Origin: Streptomyces kanamyceticus
GTDB taxonomy: Bacteria; Actinomycetota; Actinomycetes; Streptomycetales; Streptomycetaceae
Direction: 5' to 3'
Length of the DNA: 64,000 nt
Assembly: GCF_008704495.1 (NCBI RefSeq)
Contig: NZ_CP023699.1
Location: forward strand, 992,001-1,056,000
The notes beneath the pieces are model-generated. The model was not told the origin of the DNA. It was given only the letters and a program-made list of their open reading frames with translations, and made no database searches. This document shows positions 14,663 to 20,974 of this stretch, piece by piece. Position 1 is the first letter of the stretch, and each line of letters begins with the position of its first letter. A program made the position numbers and the translations under genes.

Positions 14663-16261
14663 GTGGCGCAGCAGATGCCGGCGGATACTGCCGGTGACCC
14701 GGACGTCCGCGCCGAGGAGAACCGGCTGCGCAAGGACCTCGGGTTCTGGGGGCTCACCGCGATCGGCTTCTCCAACATCCTCGGCTCGGGCTGGCTGTTC
14801 GCCGCCATGTACGCCGCCCAGACCGCGGGTCCCGCCGCGCTGCTCTCCTGGGTCGCGGCCGGGCTGCTCTGCGCACTGGTCGCCCTGGTCATGGTCGAAC
14901 TCGGCGCCACCAGGCCGGAAGGCGGCGGCACGGTCCGCTGGCCGCTGTACGCGAACGGCCGTCTTGTCGGCACGGTCGTCGGCTGGTCCGTCATGCTCTC
15001 CGTGGGCGGCACCGCGGCCGAGATCAGCGCGATCATGCAGTACGCCGCCCACTACGTGCCCGGGCTCTACCGCGGCGGCAGCCTCACGGCGTCGGGCCTC
15101 GGCGTCGCCGCCGCGCTGAGCGTTCTGCTCACCGCGCTGAACTGGTTCGCGGTGAAGATGTTCGCCCGGGTGAACAATCTGGTGTCGGTGTTCAAGGTCG
15201 TCGTGCCCGTGCTCACGGTGGTCGCCCTGTTCCTCTCCGGCACCCACTCGGGCCGCCTCACGGACCACGGCGGATTCGCCCCGTACGGATACGCGGCCTG
15301 CCTCACCGCACTCGCCGGCGGCGGCATCGTGTACTCCGTGAACGGGTTCCAGGCCCCTCTGGACTTCTCCGGAGAAGCCCGCAATCCGCGCCGCAACGTA
15401 CCCGCCGCCGTCCTCACCGGCATCGGCCTCGCGGTCCTCGTCTACCTCGGGCTCCAACTCGCCTTCCTCTACACGGTGCCCGACTCACTCCTCGCGCACG
15501 GCTGGCAGGGGGTCAACTTCGAGTCGCCGTTCGGTCAGCTCGCCCTCGTCCTCAACCTGCACTGGCTCGCCACACTTCTCTACGCCGACGCGGTGGTCTC
15601 CCCGGGCGGATCCGCCTACGTGGGCGTCGCGATCGACGCCCGCCACACCTACGCCCTCTCGAAGAACGGCCTGCTGCCCCGCTTCTTCATGCGCATCGAT
15701 CCCCGCTCCGGCATCGCGCGCCGCGCCCTGGTCCTCAACCTCGCGGTCATCGTCCTCTTCATGCTGCCGTTCGGCGGCTGGCAGGACATCGTGAGCGTGA
15801 TGGGCGACATGTACCTGATCATCTACGCCGCATCGGCGGTGGCCGTGGCGTCCTTCCGGGCACATGACCGGGCGCGTGGCGTGCCCCTGGCGGACGGCCA
15901 CATGCCGGGGGTGCGCTGGATCGCACCGGTCAGTTTCGCCGTGGCGACCGAGTTCATCTACTGGTCGGGCTGGGACGACCTGCGGCTCGCCCTTCCTCTC
16001 GTCCTCGCCGGTGTCCCGCTGTTCCTGCTGCAACGACGCAGGACAGCGGGCAGTGCCCCGGCCGAGGAACTGCGCCAGGGCGCCTGGCTCGTGTTCCACC
16101 TGACGGCGCTCGCCCTGTTGTCGTGGCTCGGCACTTTCGGCGGCTCCGGACATCTGCCGGCGCCGTACGACTCGGTCGTGGTGGGCGCCGTCGCCTTCGC
16201 CGTCTTCGGGTGGGCGGTGCGTTCGGGCGCCGCCCACCTCCGCACGAACCCCGCTCACTGA
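14663..16261 (+). CDS. APC-superfamily amino acid permease
   Basis: A 532-aa integral membrane transporter with about 12-13 hydrophobic segments. The N-terminal region reads LGFWGLTAIGFSNILGSGWLFA, the usual first-helix signature of APC/AspT-type amino acid transporters. Later helices include SVNGFQAPLDFSGEARNPRR, typical of the loop before TM7. GTG 14663 was chosen because GAGGAGG lies upstream and because the frame before it has no transporter character. The substrate cannot be predicted. It faces away from hsp20, and nothing ties it firmly to the dormancy genes. Confidence 0.85.
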   Translation: MAQQMPADTAGDPDVRAEENRLRKDLGFWGLTAIGFSNILGSGWLFAAMYAAQTAGPAALLSWVAAGLLCALVALVMVELGATRPEGGGTVRWPLYANGRLVGTVVGWSVMLSVGGTAAEISAIMQYAAHYVPGLYRGGSLTASGLGVAAALSVLLTALNWFAVKMFARVNNLVSVFKVVVPVLTVVALFLSGTHSGRLTDHGGFAPYGYAACLTALAGGGIVYSVNGFQAPLDFSGEARNPRRNVPAAVLTGIGLAVLVYLGLQLAFLYTVPDSLLAHGWQGVNFESPFGQLALVLNLHWLATLLYADAVVSPGGSAYVGVAIDARHTYALSKNGLLPRFFMRIDPRSGIARRALVLNLAVIVLFMLPFGGWQDIVSVMGDMYLIIYAASAVAVASFRAHDRARGVPLADGHMPGVRWIAPVSFAVATEFIYWSGWDDLRLALPLVLAGVPLFLLQRRRTAGSAPAEELRQGAWLVFHLTALALLSWLGTFGGSGHLPAPYDSVVVGAVAFAVFGWAVRSGAAHLRTNPAH

Positions 16262-16368
16262 GCGTTCGTGAACGGGGGATCAGGACGGCCAAAAGGAGAA
16301 ACGCCACACCCTTTTGCGTCAGCCACAGTGGTGCTCCCGCCGTGGTCAGGCTTTCCCTGAAGGCTCGC

Positions 16369-16530
16369 ATGACCGATCTGGCATTTCGCTCCGCAGGCCA
16401 ACTCGCTGCCGCGGTCGCGGCGAAGGAGGTGTCGAGCGTCGAGCTTCTCGACCACTACCTCGCCCGGGTGGAGCGGCTCGACCCGAAGGTGAACGCCGTC
16501 GTCGCCCGGGACGAGGAGGGTGCGAGAGCC
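16369..16530 (+). pseudogene. Amidase N-terminal fragment
   Basis: From ATG 16369 about 54 codons read as the start of an amidase-signature enzyme: MTDLAFRSAGQLAAAVAAKE, then LLDHYLARVERLDPKVNAVV. The similarity ends abruptly after ARDEEGAR, before any of the Ser-cisSer-Lys catalytic region. The sequence then switches frame into the tail of an unrelated transporter. This is a deletion remnant, not a functional gene. Confidence 0.6.
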
Positions 16531-16834
16531 CGCCAAGGTGGTCGCCACGTTGCTCTCCCTCGACCCAGAGATGGGCGCACTCATCGGCGCCCTCGCCCTC
16601 GCCGAGGGCCTCTCCGCACCGGTGCTCGTCGGCATGGGACTGATCGTGTCGGCCGGTGCCATAGCGACGTGGCGCGCTGAAACCCTCCCAGCTCCACCGA
16701 TGCCGACCAGCACCGACCGCCCGTGCACGCCCGCCGCGGACGGACCACTGCACGCCTATGGCTGTCCTACTGACGCGTCAGTACGGTGCTGCCCAACCCC
16801 CCTTGCCCACAGGAGAGTTGGGAGAGCCGCATGA
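16520..16834 (+). pseudogene. EamA/RhtA-type transporter C-terminal fragment
   Basis: This frame reads VVATLLSLDPEMGALIGALA followed by GLSAPVLVGMGLIVSAGAIA. That matches the last two helices of EamA (DMT-superfamily) exporters, including the family's LLSLDP signature. It has no start of its own and joins the amidase fragment out of frame around 16520-16540. About 60 codons are recognisable; the remaining 40 before the stop look non-family. It is the product of the same deletion. Confidence 0.5.
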
Positions 16835-18147
16835 TGTCAGCATTACGCAGACGACCAGTGGCCGCCAGTGCCGTCCTCGCGGTGGCAGTGCTCGGGCTGC
16901 CCGGATCGGCCGCCGCGCAGAGCGCGGACGCGTCGGTCGGCACTCCGGACGCGCGCCCCTCGGCCCGGTCCGCACCGCAGACCGCCGAGAAGGCCCCCGG
17001 CGCCGGGAAGCACGAGAAGGACAAGCACCGCGTGCCGGACCGGAAGAAGCCGGGGAAGAAACCGGGGAAGAAGCCCACCCCCGGCAAGATCCTCAGCTCG
17101 CAGCCGTCCTCGTTCCAGTACACCCCAGGCCAGCCCACCCCCACCAAGGCCTGGAAGATCACCTATCGGTCGACCTCGGCGAACGGGCGGCCCAACGCCG
17201 TCTCCGGAACCGTGATCGTCCCCGACGACGGCAAGACCACGCCGCGCCCGCTGATCACCTACGCCGTCGGCACGGTCGGCCTCGGCGACAAGTGCGCGCC
17301 GTCCGCCGGTTTCCCGGGCGGTACGACCACCGAGGCACCGCTCGTCAATGCCGCACTCGTACGCGGCTACGCGGTCGTCGTCACGGACTACGAGGGGCTC
17401 GGCACGCCCGGCGACCACACCTACATGGTCGCCAAAGCGCAGGGCACCGCGGTACTCGACGCGGCGCGCGCGGCCCAGCGGCACCCCGAAGCCGCGAAGT
17501 ACGGAGTCTCGGCCAAGGCACCCGTCGGCATCATGGGCTATTCACAGGGCGGCGGAGCCAGCGCGAAGGCCGCCGAGATGGCCGCGACGTACGCCCCCGA
17601 ACTGAAGGTCAAGGGCACGGCGAGCGGCGGCGTGCCCGCCGATCTCGCCAAGGTCGCCGACTCGCTCGAGGGCGGGGACAGCGCCGGCTATCTGCTGATG
17701 TCCGCCGTCGGACAGAACGCCGCCTACCCGGCCCTCCACCTCGGCAAGTACCTCAACGCCGAGGGCCGCAAGCTCGCCGCCGTGGTCCGCAACGAGTGCG
17801 TCGGGACGGTCCTGGAAGCCGGGCGCGGCAAGAAGATCGAGGACGTGACCACGTCCAACCCGCTGGAGCGGCCGGACTGGCAACGGGCCATCGCCCGACA
17901 GCTGATCGGGACCGTGCGGCCGTCGGCGCCGACGTTCCTCTACCACGGGGACGCCGACGAGACGATCCCCTACGCGGTCGGGCAGAAGCTACGGGCCGAC
18001 TGGTGCGCGAAGGGCAACGCCGTGCAGTGGACGACCTTCACCGGGCAGTCCCATGTCGGGACGGCGATCCAGGGCAACGGCCCGGCACTGGAGTGGCTCG
18101 GCCAACGCTTCGCGGGCCGGCCCACCTCCGGCAACTGCGGCACCTGA
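16831..18147 (+). CDS. Secreted lipase / alpha-beta hydrolase (secretory lipase family)
   Basis: A 438-aa secreted protein. A Sec signal peptide (about 1-30, RRRPVAASAVLAVAVLGLPG then SAAAQ) is followed by a Lys/Pro/Gly-rich linker with repeated KKPGKKPGKK. The catalytic domain comes next (about 90-438), with the nucleophile elbow GYSQGG. An Asp is likely in YHGDADETIPYAVGQ and a His in TFTGQSHVGTAIQ. Cysteines in GDKCAPSAGF, VRNECVG, DWCAKG and GNCGT may form disulfides. It probably hydrolyses esters outside the cell. ATG 16831 is preferred because GGGAGAG lies upstream. It ends just before the left island boundary. Confidence 0.85.
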   Translation: MMSALRRRPVAASAVLAVAVLGLPGSAAAQSADASVGTPDARPSARSAPQTAEKAPGAGKHEKDKHRVPDRKKPGKKPGKKPTPGKILSSQPSSFQYTPGQPTPTKAWKITYRSTSANGRPNAVSGTVIVPDDGKTTPRPLITYAVGTVGLGDKCAPSAGFPGGTTTEAPLVNAALVRGYAVVVTDYEGLGTPGDHTYMVAKAQGTAVLDAARAAQRHPEAAKYGVSAKAPVGIMGYSQGGGASAKAAEMAATYAPELKVKGTASGGVPADLAKVADSLEGGDSAGYLLMSAVGQNAAYPALHLGKYLNAEGRKLAAVVRNECVGTVLEAGRGKKIEDVTTSNPLERPDWQRAIARQLIGTVRPSAPTFLYHGDADETIPYAVGQKLRADWCAKGNAVQWTTFTGQSHVGTAIQGNGPALEWLGQRFAGRPTSGNCGT

Positions 18148-18172
18148 GCCACAGACCACCGGCAAGAACGGC

Positions 18173-18210
18173 CGAAGGGCCGTATCAGATTTCTCTGATA
18201 CGGCCCTTCG
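18173..18210. terminator. Original tRNA-Pro terminator, now stranded outside attL
   Basis: A perfect 17-bp stem (left arm CGAAGGGCCGTATCAGA, 18173-18189) with loop TTTC and the complementary right arm ending at 18210. On the minus strand it follows the displaced tRNA 3' end (18215-18270), as expected for the terminator that served the tRNA before integration. It may now also stop the lipase transcript. Confidence 0.75.
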
Positions 18211-18214
18211 ATCC

Positions 18215-18270
18215 GCGACTCTTACGAGTCGGGACGACAGGATTTGAACCTGCGACCCCTTGACCCCCAG
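18215..18270. repeat. attL: 56-bp copy of the tRNA-Pro 3' half
   Basis: Identical base for base to 38875-38930. It contains the 3' half of tRNA-Pro, from the anticodon loop through the T-arm and acceptor stem, plus 14 bases beyond the 3' end. Similarity stops sharply at 18271, where the island begins. It is not a tRNA gene because the 5' half is missing. Confidence 0.9.
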
Positions 18271-18366
18271 GAGTAAGAGGCAGGGTGATTTTCGCGATAT
18301 ATCAGACTTAAATTGGGTGCAAGTTGTGCGTGCAGGGACCCGTCGTGCGCCATCACGCACACCGTG

Positions 18367-18386
18367 TGGTCCCCAACTGGTCCCCA
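18367..18386. repeat. TGGTCCCCA direct repeat pair, candidate left arm-type integrase sites
   Basis: TGGTCCCCA occurs at 18367-18375 and 18378-18386, repeated every 11 bp. The same pair with the same 11-bp spacing recurs near the other end at 38806-38825, and a looser pair lies at 18838-18846 and 18851-18859. Repeats of this kind flanking att cores commonly bind the N-terminal domain of tyrosine integrases. The function is inferred from position. Confidence 0.55.
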
Positions 18387-18837
18387 AGGAGCGGGCCATT
18401 CCCTGCCGTTAGGCAGCCCGCATCGACTTGGCTCGCCCCCCATCACCACCAGTCGGGCGAATCTCGATCATCCCAGGTAGGCACCCGTTCCGAGCAGGGG
18501 CGAGGCGTGCCCGTGAAAGTGAAGCCTTCGGGGATCATGCCGCACAGCCGGACTGTCGACACGACGCCCTCCCCCCATGATCATCTTCCCGACCTCAGCC
18601 CACGAAGGACCGCAACCTTAGACATCGAGGTCCCCCAAGCTCTCGGGTCGGCTCGAACAGGTGAGACTCCATCCGCGGTCCGGGTGAGCCAATCCGCCCG
18701 CGCCCAAACGCCTCGTGGCCTCCCGCTCCAGGCAGGTTGCCACTACGGCGCCACACGACCGGCCCCTGGAGCAGCTCAGCTATCAGGCCAGAGAGACCGC
18801 CATGTAGCCGGTCCAGAAAGGTCGATGCAATACACAT

Positions 18838-18859
18838 TGGTCCCCAACTCTGGTCCCCA
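18838..18859. repeat. Third TGGTCCCCA pair (13-bp period)
   Basis: TGGTCCCCA at 18838-18846 and 18851-18859, 13 bp apart start to start, so out of helical phase with the two 11-bp pairs. It lies about 570 bp inside attL. It is either a distal arm site or a degenerate duplicate. Confidence 0.4.
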
Positions 18860-18988
18860 GATCAAGGGTCTCCCCCGGCACAAGCGCCTCAGCGATGAGG
18901 ACCGCGCACCCGTGGTTGATCTTCGGGCAGGGCATGGTGTTGTGCCCCCTCGAAGGGTCGATAAGGACGCCTCCTCACTAAGCACTAG

Positions 18989-19354
18989 GTGGTGCAGACC
19001 CAAGCAACCGAATCGGCGGGGCAGGTCCAGGCCCGTGCCCGGCAATCTGCCGCCAGGGTCCGCCGCGGCAGCCGCCTGGCAGTGGCCGCGCTCGACCGTG
19101 CTCTGATACCGATGTGGTTCGTGACCGTGCTCGGGCCGGTACCGCCCGCCCGCCAGACGCAGGGGTGGACGGGGCCCGCGGCCCAGGTCATGGCCTACCG
19201 GCTCACCTCCCAGATCACCGACGACGTGGTGGCACTGGGTCCAGCGCCTGTCGACAACGGCTCACCGGTGCGTGCCGAGTGGCACTACCTCGTGGCACCC
19301 GGCGTCCGGCAGGCTATGGCCGTGCAAGAGGTGGGTGAGAGGCACGCCCAGTGA
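18989..19354 (+). pseudogene. Possible relaxase (MobF-like) C-terminal fragment
   Basis: A 121-codon frame with good codon bias. The part LGPVPPARQTQGWTGPAAQV followed by MAYRLTSQITDDVVALGPAP resembles the repeating tail of actinobacterial TrwC/MobF relaxases (alternating LGPxP and W...AAxVxAYR segments). No catalytic domain is present, so if correct this is a leftover of a conjugation gene. The similarity is weak and the assignment uncertain. Confidence 0.3.
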
Positions 19355-19360
19355 TCGGCG

Positions 19361-19530
19361 ATGCTCCACGACCCCGTCAGCCAGGCGCTCCGCGCGCAGG
19401 AGATCCGCGCTGATGCGACCGGCATGTGCCTGCTCCCACTGGTCACCCGCTACGCGTATCCTGCCGATTTCGACCTGATGGCACAGCTGGCCGGGCTGCA
19501 GCTGCGCGCCCGGCACGGCAACTCAACTGG
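19361..19530 (+). pseudogene. SAM-dependent methyltransferase C-terminal fragment
   Basis: The frame reads TRYAYPADFDLMAQLAGLQL then RARHGN, matching the conserved tail of class I SAM-dependent methyltransferases (usual pattern RYVWPAELDLMARLAGLRLRERW). About 45 residues are recognisable; the N-terminal SAM-binding motifs are absent. It is interrupted by the IS fragment at about 19535, and is gene debris. Confidence 0.5.
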
Positions 19531-19534
19531 TAGG

Positions 19535-19578
19535 GAGTGGACCAGTCGATGCGGACCTCCGCATCTGCGTCAGCCTGT
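19535..19578 (-). mobile_element. Short IS5-family transposase fragment
   Basis: On the minus strand this reads ADADAEVRIDWS, nearly the same as ADADAEGRIDWS in the IS5-type transposase at 35346-36226, with clear DNA similarity over about 40 bp (GGACCAGTCGATGCGG shared). The rest of that IS is missing. The fragment cuts into the 3' end of the neighbouring 103-aa gene. Confidence 0.6.
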
Positions 19579-19881
19579 GCAGGGCAGGAAGAACTGCCTG
19601 CTGACCGGAGCCAGGGCGGACCAGCCGCCATCGTCAACTGCGATGGCTACCCGGATACCTTCCTGATCGAGTTCGGTATTCTCGAAGGCTTCAATGACGA
19701 CCTGGTACGTGCGACCTCCCTCTTGTGAGACCTCGAACCGTTCGTCCTCCTCAAGGAGCTTGGACAGTTCGCGGAAGGGCCGCTGTCGCACCTCACGCTC
19801 GATCCGGCCGGCAAGCTGCCGAATTTCCTGCTTCTCTTCTTTCTGCTTGCTTCTCGCTGGCCAGAGAGTCATCCATGCCAC
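19570..19881 (-). CDS. Small hypothetical protein, C-terminus probably altered
   Basis: A 103-aa protein, not recognised. The N-terminal half is charged and probably helical (QKEEKQEIRQLAGRIEREVR). The second half looks like a beta-rich domain (FEVSQEGGRTYQVVIEAFEN, then GIRVAIAVDDGGWSALAPVS). The last residues RQFFLPCTG run into the IS5 fragment, so the original C-terminus was probably lost. The start is uncertain: GTG 19881 has GGAGG close by, while ATG 19872 is an alternative. It is the last gene of the leftward toxin locus and could be an accessory or second immunity gene, which is only inference from position. Confidence 0.5.
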   Translation of the reverse strand: MAWMTLWPARSKQKEEKQEIRQLAGRIEREVRQRPFRELSKLLEEDERFEVSQEGGRTYQVVIEAFENTELDQEGIRVAIAVDDGGWSALAPVSRQFFLPCTG

Positions 19882-19963
19882 CGCCTCCGCAGGTGGAACC
19901 GCAGATCCCAGGATCCTCTGTGCGTCCTAGATCTTGCTGATTATGCAGGACTCCGCTGTTGGC

Positions 19964-20053
19964 TCAAGGGCCGAGCTTGCTGAAGAAGTCGATGGTGGCA
20001 CCAATAGCAACATCGATTGCGCTGCGGATTTTGCGGAGCATGCGTCGGAACAT
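19964..20053 (-). CDS. 29-aa cationic amphipathic mini-protein (candidate sORF)
   Basis: ATG 20053 is preceded by GTAGGAGCCCCC, a good ribosome site, and the frame runs 29 codons to TGA at 19964. The peptide is MFRRMLRKIRSAIDVAIGAT followed by IDFFSKLGP. Hydrophobic residues fall at positions 2, 5, 6, 9, 13, 16, 17, 21, 24 and 27 and basic residues cluster at the N-terminus, as in a membrane-active amphipathic helix. It lies between the HEAT-repeat gene and the 103-aa gene on the same strand. No family is recognised; chance occurrence cannot be excluded. Confidence 0.4.
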   Translation of the reverse strand: MFRRMLRKIRSAIDVAIGATIDFFSKLGP

Positions 20054-20123
20054 GGGGGCTCCTACTTCGGCCGGGTGTGTTCATTGAGCCTGCATGCGTT
20101 CTTCCGGATTCGGAGTCCGGCGA

Positions 20124-20930
20124 TCACACGTTGGTCGTGTCTCCGGCCCAGGTCTGCTGCAGGGTCCGGACGTTCCCCTGCAGATAGCCTTCGAAGGCCT
20201 GCAAGTCCGTCTCGTCGACGTCATGAAGCGCGTCTCGGACCGCCTCGGCGCGCTCCAGGAGTACGAGCGCCTGAGCCGCCTCCCGCCGCACAGCGCGCTT
20301 GGGGTCTTTGAGCAGAGCGATCAATTGGCTCTCTGCCGGGTGCGCATGCAGGGCAGCGGCTGCCCCGGCGTGGCGCAATCGGCGGACGGCGGCGGCACCG
20401 GCGCTGCGCACGGCCGGGTTCGCGTCGTCAAGTGCGTCGGCGAGTGGGCTGAGTGCAGCCACGTCCGCGGTGTCTCCGAGGGCGTTGGCCGCATTCACTC
20501 GGATGATGCTGCCGGGAACAGCCAAACGTTGGGTGAAGCGCTCGACCGGCGGCGGATCGAGACGACGCAGACGCGTGTAACCCCAGCCGGAGTTCGCGGG
20601 TGCGGTGTCGGGGTAGTCCCATGTGGCGGTCGAGCGGCGCAGGATGGCGCGGATTAGCCGATTTGACGGCGGCTGCATGTCGAGGAAGTCCATGAACGGG
20701 CCGGGATCGCGGTCCGGATCGAATTCGGCCGCGACCCTGATCGCGGTGCCATGGATCACCGCGTTGTACGCCTTGCCCCGGGCCGTGGACATCCGGCGAA
20801 TGAAGTCCATGACCACTGCATCGGCCTCAGGTCCACCGACTCCGTAGAGGTACAGCAGAGCATCCATGTCTGTACTGGTGCGGGCCTCGGCTTGCAGGGT
20901 CTCTCGCGCAGCCTGCATGTCATTGATCAT
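20124..20930 (-). CDS. HEAT-repeat protein, candidate immunity protein for the Rhs toxin
   Basis: A 268-aa soluble, helix-rich protein. The C-terminal half has HEAT-type repeats: IRVNAANALGDTADVAALSP, AVRSAGAAAVRRLRHAG, then AVRREAAQALVLLERAEAV. The N-terminal half is helical and not recognised. The start ATG 20930 has GGAG 8 nt upstream. It follows the Rhs gene by 44 bp on the same strand, the usual place of an immunity gene in polymorphic toxin loci. HEAT/Armadillo-like proteins occur among such neighbours. Binding to the toxin tail is inferred from position only. Confidence 0.65.
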   Translation of the reverse strand: MINDMQAARETLQAEARTSTDMDALLYLYGVGGPEADAVVMDFIRRMSTARGKAYNAVIHGTAIRVAAEFDPDRDPGPFMDFLDMQPPSNRLIRAILRRSTATWDYPDTAPANSGWGYTRLRRLDPPPVERFTQRLAVPGSIIRVNAANALGDTADVAALSPLADALDDANPAVRSAGAAAVRRLRHAGAAAALHAHPAESQLIALLKDPKRAVRREAAQALVLLERAEAVRDALHDVDETDLQAFEGYLQGNVRTLQQTWAGDTTNV

Positions 20931-20974
20931 GTATGGGCTCCACTCTGTTGTTCCCGATTCTGCATGACGAACCG

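Larger units (their letters stand above)
18271..18988. other. Left end of the island, no convincing gene
   Basis: About 720 bp with no credible coding sequence in any frame; the longest frame (18324-19106, plus) lacks codon bias and family features. It holds the left arm repeats (TGGTCCCCA at 18367, 18378, 18838 and 18851). An AT-richer patch (18286-18315) lies just inside attL and probably forms part of the attP recombination region. Confidence 0.5.

Noticed and set aside
18229..18270. Second tRNA-Pro at the left island end
   Set aside because: Only the 3' half is present; the 5' acceptor strand, D-arm and 5' anticodon stem are missing, so it is an att remnant.
18324..19106. 260-codon frame at the left end of the island
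   Set aside because: Its composition is random, it crosses the arm-type repeats, and no domain or start signal is seen.
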